Origin: Deltaproteobacteria bacterium
Lineage (GTDB): Bacteria > Desulfobacterota_B > Binatia > UBA9968
Length of the DNA: 64,000 nucleotides
NCBI GenBank assembly: GCA_005879255.1
Contig: VBKY01000183.1
Span: 29,326-93,325, forward strand
Direction: 5' to 3'
Shown: positions 35,633-44,289 of the stretch, in pieces
How positions within the stretch are numbered: the first letter of the stretch is position 1
Layout: each line of letters starts with the position of its first letter
Position numbers and translations under genes: made by a program
Notes under the pieces: model-generated
Told to the model about the DNA's origin: nothing
Databases searched by the model: none
What the model saw: only the letters and a program-made list of their open reading frames with translations

Positions 35633-36531
35633 ACGGTCACATCGGTTTGATTCACTCGATACTACCCGCGACGGTGGATCTTCACGTCACCATACCTGAG
35701 AGCCATCCGTCAGCCGCGAATCTCGGTTCTGAGCGCGTCGGTTCCGGCACGATTGTTGATCCTGACGGTTATATATTAACCGTCCATTACGTTACCGTCG
35801 GCGCCTCCTCAATCACCGCAACCTTGCCGGACGGCGAGCAATACCCAGCACAAGTGGCCGGCCAGGACCAAGAAACCGGACTATCCCTGGTAAAAATCTC
35901 AGCGCGGGACTTGCCCCACCTAAAACTTGCTCCAGCCGATTCGGTCGCGCTCGGCCAACCGGTTCTCATGATAGCCAGCAGCGGCCAAGTAGGGCGCCGC
36001 GTCAGCGGCGGTTATGTGTCTTCCATGGAACCCTATGACGGCCAGTGGGAGTACATGATCGATAAAACCATCCGCGTCACGGCGTTTAACCCTGGATTCG
36101 GCGGCGGCACGCTCGCCAACTTTCACGGTGAACTAATCGGCGTTGTGTCGTTGAACTTGAACGAAGTAGCCAAGTTCTCGCTCGCCATTCCGATCGATTA
36201 TTATCGAACCTACGCACAGGAATTGAAACAGCACGGCCAAGTACGCAGTCGCCCGCGGCGGCCGTGGCTGGGATTTTATCCGGAGGGAATGGCAGGGCAC
36301 GTGGTTATCGGCGGCGTCGTACCGAACGGACCGGCGGCGAAATTCGGACTCAAGCAAGGTGACATTATCTTGACCGTTGAAAAAAGAGAGATCCGTTCGC
36401 GCCAGGAGCTTTACCAGGAAATGTGGAAGAAGCGTCCAGGGGAGCGGATCTCCTTTAAAATTCTACGAGACGATCAGTCTTTTGATTTGGACGTAGTCGG
36501 CGGTGACCGTGCGGACCGCTACCGATCTTAG
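35629..36531 (+). CDS. HtrA-like PDZ protein lacking the catalytic triad
   Basis: The 300-residue protein has a trypsin-like DegP/HtrA fold (residues ~30-200) and a C-terminal PDZ domain (GVVPNGPAAKFGLKQGDIIL). All three catalytic positions appear lost: TNNHVV is TVHYVT (Tyr at the His position), the TDxAxxKI aspartate is Gly (TGLSLVKI), and GNSGG is GFGGG. It has no signal peptide and so should stay in the cytoplasm. The start is the TTG at 35629, with AAGGAG 7 bases upstream and a TTGA overlap with the radical SAM stop codon. It probably works as a peptide-binding adaptor. It converges with the lipoprotein gene and overlaps it by 4 bp. Confidence 0.8.
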   Translation: MNGHIGLIHSILPATVDLHVTIPESHPSAANLGSERVGSGTIVDPDGYILTVHYVTVGASSITATLPDGEQYPAQVAGQDQETGLSLVKISARDLPHLKLAPADSVALGQPVLMIASSGQVGRRVSGGYVSSMEPYDGQWEYMIDKTIRVTAFNPGFGGGTLANFHGELIGVVSLNLNEVAKFSLAIPIDYYRTYAQELKQHGQVRSRPRRPWLGFYPEGMAGHVVIGGVVPNGPAAKFGLKQGDIILTVEKREIRSRQELYQEMWKKRPGERISFKILRDDQSFDLDVVGGDRADRYRS

Positions 36532-36971
36532 TCGTCACCTCCAACCTTTTGGATCTCGCCTTTGCCGACGACTTTAATTCCGATCGCCGGGGTGTACGCC
36601 TCGGGCTCATAATTGATCATAGCCTTGTCGGTTTCCTGCAAGTCTCCGAGCTTGACGTTTGCCCCACCCTTCTCGATTTTTGTCTTGTCGTCGACGCCGA
36701 CGACTTCTTCGCGAACCTTGCCTTTGCGCTCCATTTGGAACGTGATCGTCCGTTGTCCGACGGCGCTGATCACGCCCTCTACCTCGACGGCTTTGGTCTT
36801 AGTCGCTTTTGTCGACTCCGTTTTTGCCGGCGCGGGAGCCGGTGCCGGAGCAGGCGCAGGCTTCGCCGCTGGAGCCGCCGGCTTCTCTTCCACCGAGCTG
36901 CACGCAAATGCCAAGACCGCCGCCAATGAAATAGCGGTCGGCCAAGACACGTATTTGACTAAACTCTTCAT
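36528..36971 (-). CDS. Lipoprotein with Pro/Ala linker and beta domain
   Basis: The 147-residue protein has a lipoprotein signal ending in LAFAC (cysteine at residue 24), a Pro/Ala repeat linker (residues ~32-50), and a C-terminal beta-rich domain. The latter starts VEGVISAVGQRTITFQ and continues with VDDKTKIEKGG and KLGDLQETDKAMINYE, the pattern of small DUF5666-like OB domains that bind metal or unknown ligands. GAGGAGG precedes the ATG. It is alone on the minus strand between htrA-like and ybgC. Confidence 0.72.
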   Translation of the reverse strand: MKSLVKYVSWPTAISLAAVLAFACSSVEEKPAAPAAKPAPAPAPAPAPAKTESTKATKTKAVEVEGVISAVGQRTITFQMERKGKVREEVVGVDDKTKIEKGGANVKLGDLQETDKAMINYEPEAYTPAIGIKVVGKGEIQKVGGDD

Positions 36972-37136
36972 TTCGCTTCCTCCTCGACTCTTGCTCGCGT
37001 CGATCGAGATCGATCTCGGCTTGCATCAATAATTGAATTTCCTCAGCTTAAAACACACTTCAATTTGCATTGTCAAGGCAACGGTAGCACTCCTCGCATT
37101 GAGAATGAGACGAAAACCCCTTAGAAATATCTATCG

Positions 37137-37562
37137 ATGAAAGGCGCTGCGCTCAAATTGACCAACATCACTTCTTACCGTGTCATCTATGGCGACACCG
37201 ATCAGATGGGCATTGTCTACTACGCCAATTATTTGCGTTGGTTTGAAAGGGGCCGCTCGGAATGGCTGCGCCAGATCGGGTTGCCTTATTCAACGATCGA
37301 ACAGCAAGGATTTCACTTTCCGGTGGCGGAAGTGAACTGCCGGTATGCCCAATCCGCCCGTTACGACGACGTCGTGCGTATCGAAACCACACTTGTGGAA
37401 CTGAGTCGGGCGTCACTCTCGTTTGATTATCAAGTATCGCGCGAAGCGGATCTTGCGATTTTAGCAACCGGATCGACCAAGCATGCTTGCATCGACCGTT
37501 CCGGCCGAGTCGCTCGGATACCGAAAATTCTGACGGATGCCATCAATGCCGCGTCCCGCTAG
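37137..37562 (+). CDS. ybgC: YbgC-type acyl-CoA thioesterase
   Basis: A 141-residue hotdog-fold thioesterase. The active-site region is YGDTDQMGIVYYANYLRWFE, with the conserved aspartate, and the protein continues RGRSEWLRQIGLPY. The family hydrolyses short acyl-CoA or acyl-ACP and in E. coli sits with tol-pal genes; no tol genes are present here. It converges with queG, their ends one base apart. Confidence 0.9.
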   Translation: MKGAALKLTNITSYRVIYGDTDQMGIVYYANYLRWFERGRSEWLRQIGLPYSTIEQQGFHFPVAEVNCRYAQSARYDDVVRIETTLVELSRASLSFDYQVSREADLAILATGSTKHACIDRSGRVARIPKILTDAINAASR

Positions 37563-38738
37563 CTAGTCCCGTGCCGCGCTCACCTCTGTCTCCGTCACTA
37601 TTCGAATCGCGTCGGTAATTTCGCTCCGAACTTCGGCGTCGTCTTCGACTTGTAGTCGACGCCGTAAACCTTCAAGGGTCTCGGGGAAGCCGATTTGACC
37701 GAGCGCCCAAGCGGCGTGCCCGCGCACCAACGGCTCCCCGTCGTCGAGCGCATTCATCAATGCCGGAATCGCCTCACGGCTCTTGATATTGCCAAGGGCG
37801 ACCGCGACGTTGCGCAGAAATCCGCGGCGCTTGGCGCGCAGCACCGGACTGCCGCGAAAGCGCCGGCGAAACCCAGCTTCATCCAGCGACAACATCGGAA
37901 TCAACTCCGGCGCATGTAAACCAGGCCTCGGCCGAAATGCCGGCTCCTCTGTCGACCGAGCTTTGACGTTGAACGGACAAACCTCCTGGCAGACGTCACA
38001 GCCGAAAACATGATTGCCCACAAGCGGGCGCAATTGACGAGGCATCCAACCTTTGAGCTCAATGGTCAAGTATGAAATGCAGCGCCGCGCGTCCAGCAAG
38101 TAAGGACCGACGAACGCTGCGGTCGGGCATGCCTTGAGGCACAAGTCGCACTTGCCGCAGCGATCACGCAACGGCCGATCGTACGCTAGCGGCAAGTCGA
38201 GAAATAATTCTCCTAAAAAAAACCACGAACCTTTCTTCGGAGAGATGAGATGGGTATTTTTGCCGATCCAACCAAGCCCGGCGATGCCGGCAAAATCTCG
38301 CTCCAACACCGGACCGGAATCGACGAAAGCCCGCCCCTCGACCGGTTCATCGTGCAACTCTCTCACCCGTCCGAGCAGCGCTTCGAGCTTGCGCTTCATC
38401 AGGTCGTGGTAGTCGTCCCCCCAGGCGTAGCGTGAGATCCAGCCCTTGGGTTCGCGTGATGGTTCGGGACGGCTGAAAGAGGTGTGATAGTTCATGCCGA
38501 CGGAGATGATGGAAACCGCCCACGGAACCAGCGTGTGAGGATCGCGTCGAAGGTGCTCAGTCCGTTTCATGTAATCGAGCTTTCCGGCGAACCCCTCGCG
38601 CAGCCATTGCGCAAAGGACTGCTCATGCGGCGCGGGCGTTACCGCTGACATGCCGACAAGCTCGAAGCCTAACCGTCGGGCTTCTTCCTTGATTCGCAAA
38701 GATAATGCGGAGTCGTTATGCGTTGGTGAAGAGCTCAT
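37563..38738 (-). CDS. queG: Epoxyqueuosine reductase QueG
   Basis: The 391-residue cobalamin/iron-sulfur enzyme reduces epoxyqueuosine to queuosine in tRNA. It has the catalytic-domain motif AVSIISVGMNYHTS, then FVDSGPVLERDFAGIAGLGW followed by IGKNTHL, and two [4Fe-4S] motifs CGKCDLCLKACPTAA and CDVCQEVCPFN. A C-terminal HEAT-repeat part (SREAIPALMNALDDGEPLVR) is usual for the long form. A GAGGGGG box precedes the ATG. Confidence 0.95.
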   Translation of the reverse strand: MSSSPTHNDSALSLRIKEEARRLGFELVGMSAVTPAPHEQSFAQWLREGFAGKLDYMKRTEHLRRDPHTLVPWAVSIISVGMNYHTSFSRPEPSREPKGWISRYAWGDDYHDLMKRKLEALLGRVRELHDEPVEGRAFVDSGPVLERDFAGIAGLGWIGKNTHLISPKKGSWFFLGELFLDLPLAYDRPLRDRCGKCDLCLKACPTAAFVGPYLLDARRCISYLTIELKGWMPRQLRPLVGNHVFGCDVCQEVCPFNVKARSTEEPAFRPRPGLHAPELIPMLSLDEAGFRRRFRGSPVLRAKRRGFLRNVAVALGNIKSREAIPALMNALDDGEPLVRGHAAWALGQIGFPETLEGLRRRLQVEDDAEVRSEITDAIRIVTETEVSAARD

Positions 38739-38776
38739 GGCCCCCTCAATGGGAAGAGCAAAGGAGAACCCTATTC

Positions 38777-38847
38777 CAAGTTCAAGGTTCCAGGTTCAAG
38801 GTATCCGCTCACCTTCCGGTTTGAACGTTGAACTTTGAACCTTGAAC
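38777..38847. repeat. Inverted repeat made of TTCAAGG/TTGAAC units
   Basis: The left arm (38778-38802) reads AAGTTCAAGGTTCCAGGTTC and on, the right arm (38820-38847) reads TTTGAACGTTGAACTTTGAA and on, so the arms pair imperfectly around an 18-bp centre. Each arm has a 7-bp period (GTTCAAG). It lies between queG and the DUF2203 gene. Confidence 0.7.
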
Positions 38848-38913
38848 TCTCACAAGTGCACAGGCTATCTCCTCACTCTGGAGAGCTTAACTCTCGATCC
38901 TTGAATGGGTTGA

Positions 38914-39405
38914 TTAATGATAGGAGATTTTGCTATCCGGATCGGATTCCTCGCCGTCAAGAAGCGGCTTGCGGCCGGCAAAACCGTCTTCGATACGGTG
39001 CCAAAAACCCACGCTGGGTTCGCCGATTTGCCAGCACAGAAAAACCACTTCGGCGCCCAGCATGCAAGGGAAATCGATCAATCCTTGCTCGACGCCTTTG
39101 CACATGCAGCCATAACCATTGATCTCTTCCATCCAACCCTTGACTTGGCCAATCAGTCTTGCGATCTCAGCGTCCTCGCGCAAACGTTCCATTAGATTAG
39201 GCGCCTCGGGATCGAGCCCATCTTTGCGAATGACCGTTGCACTGGCGCCTTTTAACCGTCGGATATTTTCGAGAATCTGTTCCACCAGCGGCCGAAGCGT
39301 CGGTAACAAGTCGTTGGCTTCGTTGATGGTAAAAAGGCGCGGATAATGGGTCGTCGCATCCATGAGCAAAATCTCGTTTCCAATTAAGTTTGCGTCATTG
39401 CTCAT
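38914..39405 (-). CDS. DUF2203 family protein
   Basis: A 163-residue protein of the DUF2203 family, with RLFTINEANDLLPTLRPLVE, a helical middle, and the C-terminal FPCMLGAEVVFLCWQIGEP followed by VGFWHRIEDGFAGRKPLL. Function is unknown. The ATG at 39405 is used, though MDATTHY at 39363 is a possible start because the family begins near HYPRLFT. It is 25 bp downstream of the receiver-LpxC gene and may be cotranscribed. Confidence 0.82.
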   Translation of the reverse strand: MSNDANLIGNEILLMDATTHYPRLFTINEANDLLPTLRPLVEQILENIRRLKGASATVIRKDGLDPEAPNLMERLREDAEIARLIGQVKGWMEEINGYGCMCKGVEQGLIDFPCMLGAEVVFLCWQIGEPSVGFWHRIEDGFAGRKPLLDGEESDPDSKISYH

Positions 39406-39430
39406 GCCATCTCAAGTCACGCACTTCCAG

Positions 39431-40726
39431 CTAGAGTTTCATTGCGTCGCGAATTTGCCGCAATAAAGCAATGTTGTCCGAATGTCCGGTCATCTGAGCG
39501 GTTACCGCGCCGCGAATCGGCCGGCCGAGCAGGTAAAAATCTCCGAGTATGTCGAGAATCTTATGGCGGGCAAATTCGTTGGCATACCGCAGATCGGTAT
39601 TGATAATCTTGTCATCGCCGATGATGATGCAGTTATTGAGCTTGCCGCCGCCCGCTAAACCCATGGTCTGGAGTTTTTCGATATCGCGCAGGAAACCGAA
39701 GGTACGCGCGGGCGCGATTTCGGCTTTAAAATATTCCGGTCCTTGGTAGATGTAAAGATGTTCTTGCTCGCCAACCGGCTCGGGATAGCGCAGCACATAA
39801 TGAACCGAGAACCCTGCGGCGGGTTCGACGTGGATCGACTCCCCGCCCTTGGCGCGGATATGATACGGCCGGTCGATAATGATTTCGCGCCATTCTTCTT
39901 CTTCTTCATGAATGCCTGCTTCTTCAATCGCTTGGCAGAACTCCAGGGCCGAGCCGTCCATGATCGGCACCTCTCCCTGCACTTTGACGAGCAAATTGGT
40001 GACGCCATAGCTGTGTAACACGGCGAGAAAATGCTCGACGGTTCCCACGGCAAATCCCTTGGAGCGCAGCGAGGTGGCGTAGCCTGTCGAACCGACATAA
40101 TCCAAATGCGCGGGCAGGGTTACGTCCCCCGAGATGCCCGTGAATCGAACGCCGCTATGCGGCGCCAGTGGATGCAAAATCAGCCCGGTTTTGACACCAG
40201 AATGAAGCCCTTGCCCGGATAACACGACGCTCTTTTTCAAGGTCTTCTGCTTGAGCGTTTGAACGGCAGAGGCACCTTTGGACGCCGATTTCGGCGTCCG
40301 CAATTTCCTCGTTCCGCCGCCGTCCTTCTTTTGCGCGCCCACGGCCGGCAATTCCCCGAGGGCCCGTTGCACGGTCAATAACAGACCATCCAAGGACACC
40401 GGTTTTTCGATGAAGTCGAAGGCGCCAAACTTGGTCGCGGTGACCGCCGTGTGAATGTTGCCGTGCCCGGATACCATAACGACGTTTATTTCCGGCTCGT
40501 GGCGCTTAATCTCTTTTAGTAAGCCGATACCGTCGACCTGGGGCATCCAAATGTCCAGAAGCACCAGCTCGGGCCTTTCCTCCTTGATGATCTCAAGCAC
40601 TCGCGCGCCGTCCGCGGTGTCCACGACTCGGTAGCCCTCGTCACTCAAGACTTCACGCACCGACTCGCGCACACCGTCTTCATCGTCAACGATCAAAATC
40701 GTCTTCTGCGTAGGCAGCTCTTCCAC
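39431..40726 (-). CDS. lpxC: Response-regulator receiver fused to LpxC deacetylase
   Basis: One uninterrupted 431-residue frame joins an N-terminal receiver domain (residues ~9-125) to a full LpxC. The receiver has the acidic pair in ILIVDDEDG, phospho-acceptor Asp58 in LVLLDIWMP, the switch serine in VMVSGHG and lysine 108 in FIEKP; the TATKFGAFDFIEKP wording is NtrX-like. LpxC starts near residue 156 after a Lys/Gly/Ser linker and keeps TVEHFLAVL (Glu, His), FARHKILDILGD (His, Asp zinc ligands) and TGHSDN (His), so it should deacetylate UDP-3-O-acyl-GlcNAc, the committed lipid A step. The NtrY-like kinase gene ends 17 bp upstream. No internal start with a good ribosome site separates the domains. 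Confidence 0.93.
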   Translation of the reverse strand: MEELPTQKTILIVDDEDGVRESVREVLSDEGYRVVDTADGARVLEIIKEERPELVLLDIWMPQVDGIGLLKEIKRHEPEINVVMVSGHGNIHTAVTATKFGAFDFIEKPVSLDGLLLTVQRALGELPAVGAQKKDGGGTRKLRTPKSASKGASAVQTLKQKTLKKSVVLSGQGLHSGVKTGLILHPLAPHSGVRFTGISGDVTLPAHLDYVGSTGYATSLRSKGFAVGTVEHFLAVLHSYGVTNLLVKVQGEVPIMDGSALEFCQAIEEAGIHEEEEEWREIIIDRPYHIRAKGGESIHVEPAAGFSVHYVLRYPEPVGEQEHLYIYQGPEYFKAEIAPARTFGFLRDIEKLQTMGLAGGGKLNNCIIIGDDKIINTDLRYANEFARHKILDILGDFYLLGRPIRGAVTAQMTGHSDNIALLRQIRDAMKL

Positions 40727-40743
40727 TAATCCTCCTGCTCCGT

Positions 40744-42933
40744 TTAGGAGTGCACCGCCCTTTTCGTGACTTCCTCCGCGCTAGCCTCCTCAACGACCGG
40801 AAACTCAATCGTAAATCGCGTTCCCCGTGGATCGTTCGGCAGTGCTCGTATATAACCGCGATGGTCCTCAATGATCTGACTTACGATCGTCAGTCCCAGC
40901 CCGGTGCCGTTGTCCTTGGTCGAAAAGTAGGGCTCGAAAATTTTTGTTCTGATCTCGGGCGCCAGACCGCAGCCGTCGTCCGCGACTTCCAACGTAACGA
41001 CCTCGCGGTCGCGATCATAGCTCGTCGTGAGTTTGATCCGGCCGCGATCGTCCACCGCCGCCACCGCATTGTCCAAGAGATTGATCAACACGCGCTTGAT
41101 TTGCTCGCGGTCGAGCTCCAGTCGCGGAATCACGCCGCCGCGAAACTCAAATTCGGTGTCCTGGTGACCTTCCTTAAAGAGAACGAGTGCGTCGCTTACG
41201 ATCTCGTTCAAATCGTTAGACATCAGCTGAGCCGAGGGCAAGCGGGCAAATTGGGAAAATTCGTTGACGAGATTTTTTAATTCATCCACCTGATGGATGA
41301 TCGTGGTGGTGCACTTGTCCAGAATTGCGCCATCTCCCCCCAACATCTTGGCGTAGCGCTTGCGCAACCGCTCGGCGGATAGTTGGATCGGTGTGAGCGG
41401 ATTCTTGATTTCGTGGGCGATCCGTCGCGCAACCTCGCGCCAAGCTTCCATCCTTTGTACTTTTTGAATCTGAGTGATGTCCTCGAGAAACAACATCACG
41501 CCCAAAATCGAATTGTCATCATCGCGCAGCGTCGCCGCATTGACCATCAAAGTGAGCAATTGCTCCTGCAGGGAGAGCTTGAGCTCCAGCTCGACACTTT
41601 CGCGCCATTCCACGCTCTCCACGATTTCGCAAATGCCTCCCAGGGATTCGGCGCGAAAAACGTCGCGATAACTTTGCCCTAAGGCCTGGTCTGCCCTAAC
41701 CCCTACCGGATCTATCGAAATAACTCCCGCGGCGATATTGGCGAGCAGCGTCTCGACCACTGTGCCGCGGCGTTCGAGTTCAAGCTTGATCTGTTTCAGA
41801 TCGCCCGTCATCTGATTGAACGCATTCATCAGTACGCCGATCTCATCATCCGTGCTGGCCTCGATCTTATAGTCCCAGTTGCCCTGAGCGACCTGATGGG
41901 TTCCCTCGGCCAGTTTTTGAATCGGCACCGTGATGCTTTTTGACAGGTAAATGCCGCACCAGGTCGCGGCGAAAATAATCACCAGCGTAATTAACAGCAT
42001 GGTCAGAAGATAACTGTTCTTGACCGGGGTCTTAAGAAACATCAAATATTTGTACTGTTCATAAGACTGCGAGATCTGGAGGGCTCGTTTCGAAATACTT
42101 TTCGGCACATAATAGTCGACCACGACCACGCCCAAGATACGTCGATCCCGCCCATAGATTGGCACGCCTCCGCGAATGACGTCGGCGTCGCCGAAGATTT
42201 GCGTGCGTGTCACTTCGAGACCGCGCAAAGCGCGGTTAAGGAACTCGGGTTCGGGTTTGACGGTGACACCCGTAGGCACCTGCTGATTGAAAGCGACGAC
42301 GAAGGGCTGCCCGTCGGGCGCAAAGAGTTCGACCGTGCCGAGATTGTATTCCCGTTGTTTGTTCTGAACAAACTCTTTTAATTCCGCGGCGCGGCGGCCA
42401 TCGAACAGGCCGTCTTTGGTGATTTGCTGGCTTAGCTGTCGAGCGTAAAAAATCGCGTTATTGGCGGAGTTTTGGTAGTACGTTTGGCCGATTTCCAAGG
42501 ACCCTTGAAGCGCGCTTTCGACCTTGGAATCGAACCACCGGTCCACCGAGCGCGTCAAGAGCCCGCCAGCGATCGTAAACAACAACACGCTCGGCACTAA
42601 CGAAAGCGCGACAAACGCCAAAACCAGGCGCGCTTGCAAGCGGGAACCGAGGATGCGCTGTCTCCGTTCAACAATCAACTTGACCAAGTTGCGAATCACC
42701 AGGAAAGCCAGCAGACCGAGTAAAATAATATTAACGTTGATCAGCAAGAAGAAAACGATGTTACTGCCCATCGAGTATTCCGGCGAAGCGTCGGGCAGCT
42801 GCACTTCAAAGAGGATCAGCGCCGCCACCATCAGCGCGGTGACGAGAATCACGATCCCTTCACGCTTGCGGCGCTTGATTTCCTCGAGTTTGAGAGTTTC
42901 CTCGACGGACCTGGTGGGTTTCGCTGCTTCCAT
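40744..42933 (-). CDS. NtrY-like membrane sensor histidine kinase
   Basis: This 729-residue kinase has four predicted transmembrane helices (about residues 26-48, 58-82, 104-127 and 312-335), an extracytoplasmic sensor region (~130-310), HAMP, a PAS-like segment and the kinase core. The H-box is RRIAHEIKNPLTPIQLSAE, then NLLDNAVAAVDD (N-box), DDGCGLAPE (G1) and FSTKDNGTGLGL (F/G2). The EIKNPLTPIQLSAERLRKRY wording is typical of NtrY. The normal NtrX partner is missing; instead the next gene, 17 bp away, is a receiver-LpxC fusion, its probable phosphotransfer target. Confidence 0.93.
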   Translation of the reverse strand: MEAAKPTRSVEETLKLEEIKRRKREGIVILVTALMVAALILFEVQLPDASPEYSMGSNIVFFLLINVNIILLGLLAFLVIRNLVKLIVERRQRILGSRLQARLVLAFVALSLVPSVLLFTIAGGLLTRSVDRWFDSKVESALQGSLEIGQTYYQNSANNAIFYARQLSQQITKDGLFDGRRAAELKEFVQNKQREYNLGTVELFAPDGQPFVVAFNQQVPTGVTVKPEPEFLNRALRGLEVTRTQIFGDADVIRGGVPIYGRDRRILGVVVVDYYVPKSISKRALQISQSYEQYKYLMFLKTPVKNSYLLTMLLITLVIIFAATWCGIYLSKSITVPIQKLAEGTHQVAQGNWDYKIEASTDDEIGVLMNAFNQMTGDLKQIKLELERRGTVVETLLANIAAGVISIDPVGVRADQALGQSYRDVFRAESLGGICEIVESVEWRESVELELKLSLQEQLLTLMVNAATLRDDDNSILGVMLFLEDITQIQKVQRMEAWREVARRIAHEIKNPLTPIQLSAERLRKRYAKMLGGDGAILDKCTTTIIHQVDELKNLVNEFSQFARLPSAQLMSNDLNEIVSDALVLFKEGHQDTEFEFRGGVIPRLELDREQIKRVLINLLDNAVAAVDDRGRIKLTTSYDRDREVVTLEVADDGCGLAPEIRTKIFEPYFSTKDNGTGLGLTIVSQIIEDHRGYIRALPNDPRGTRFTIEFPVVEEASAEEVTKRAVHS

Positions 42934-42973
42934 CAGTTATGCCTAGTAAACTATTGGAAAATTAACGAAAAGT

Positions 42974-43186
42974 TTACCTTCTAAAGAAGTAAAGGACAAG
43001 CGAGATGATGACGCTAATGAGGATACACGTGGTCAGCGGAAAATAGAAAGTATAGCCCTCCCGTTCGATCGTAAGGTCGCCGGGCAGGTGTCCCAGCCAG
43101 GGGATCTTGCCGCCAAGTAAGAAGATTACTCCGACCACGACAAGTAGAATGCCTAGATAAATAAGCGCTTTGCCAAATCCCGCCAT
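42974..43186 (-). CDS. DUF2905 small membrane protein
   Basis: A 70-residue protein with two hydrophobic helices around a conserved middle, GGKIPWLGHLPGDLTIEREG, the DUF2905 pattern. Function is unknown. It lies downstream of ruvB, a frequent association, and upstream of the kinase gene. Confidence 0.85.
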   Translation of the reverse strand: MAGFGKALIYLGILLVVVGVIFLLGGKIPWLGHLPGDLTIEREGYTFYFPLTTCILISVIISLVLYFFRR

Positions 43187-43235
43187 GACTCAATTCTATC
43201 GAAACACATTAAGATTCCGCGCACACAATCCTCGC

Positions 43236-44255
43236 TCAAAAAAGACTCGGTTGCTTCTTGGGCGTGTCCGCCGCCAACGGTTTTCGGCAGAAGTGCTCGT
43301 ATGCCCGAGCCGTCGCCATGCGGCCCCGCGGTGTTCTTTGAATTAGTCCAGCCTGAATAAGAAACGGCTCGTAGACGTCTTCGATGGTGTCTCTTTCTTC
43401 TCCGATGGCCGCCGCCAACGTTTCCACGCCCACCGGGCCTCCGGCAAATTTGTCGATCAGCGTGAGAAGCAACATGGTGTCCATCTTATCTAATCCCAGG
43501 CGATCGACCTCCAGCATCTGCAAAGCTTCATCGGTTATTAGCTCCGTGATCGTGCCATCGCCCTTGACCTGCGCGTAATCGCGCACCCGACGCAGCAGTC
43601 GGTTGGCGATTCGCGGCGTGCCACGAGCTCGCGACGCGATCTCCGCGATCCCTCCGCTCTCTTCGCGCACGGCAAGTATCGCGGCGGAACGCTTCAAGAT
43701 GCGGGTGAGCGCGGCCTTGTCGTAAAAGTCCAGACGATGGATATGGCCGAACCGGTCACGCAGCGGCGAGGTTAGCAGGCCTGATCGGGTCGTCGCGCCG
43801 ATAAGAGTGAAGCGTTTCAATTCCAATTTAATGGAGCGCGCCGCCGGCCCTTGGCCGATCATGATGTCGATCTGATAATCCTCCATCGCTGGATAGAGCA
43901 CTTCCTCGACGACATGATTCAAGCGATGAATCTCGTCGATGAAGAGAACGTCTCCCTCTTCTAGATTAGTCAGCAGCGCCGCTAGATCGCCAGGGCGTTC
44001 GACCACGGGTCCGGAAGTCGCCTTGATGTTCACGCCCATTTCGCGCGCGATTATGTAGGCCAGTGAAGTTTTTCCCAGCCCCGGCGGGCCGTGAAAGAGA
44101 ATATGATCGAGCACGTCACGGCGAGCTTGGGCGGCGGCGATCGCGACCTTGAGATTCTCTTTGACTTGGTCCTGGCCGACGTATTCGTCGAAACCCCGCG
44201 GACGTAGGTTGACGTCTAAACTTAAATCTTCGTCGGTTTTGCTACCGGTCAGCAT
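43236..44255 (-). CDS. ruvB: Holliday junction helicase motor RuvB
   Basis: A 339-residue AAA+ ATPase driving branch migration with RuvA. It has [19 protein letters not shown], Walker [13 protein letters not shown], Walker B in [16 protein letters not shown], sensor 1 in [20 protein letters not shown], and the winged-helix [20 protein letters not shown]. It follows ruvA by 34 bp. Confidence 0.98.
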   Translation of the reverse strand: MLTGSKTDEDLSLDVNLRPRGFDEYVGQDQVKENLKVAIAAAQARRDVLDHILFHGPPGLGKTSLAYIIAREMGVNIKATSGPVVERPGDLAALLTNLEEGDVLFIDEIHRLNHVVEEVLYPAMEDYQIDIMIGQGPAARSIKLELKRFTLIGATTRSGLLTSPLRDRFGHIHRLDFYDKAALTRILKRSAAILAVREESGGIAEIASRARGTPRIANRLLRRVRDYAQVKGDGTITELITDEALQMLEVDRLGLDKMDTMLLLTLIDKFAGGPVGVETLAAAIGEERDTIEDVYEPFLIQAGLIQRTPRGRMATARAYEHFCRKPLAADTPKKQPSLF

Positions 44256-44289
44256 GGCAACAAAATCAATGATTCAATTAACCATCGCG

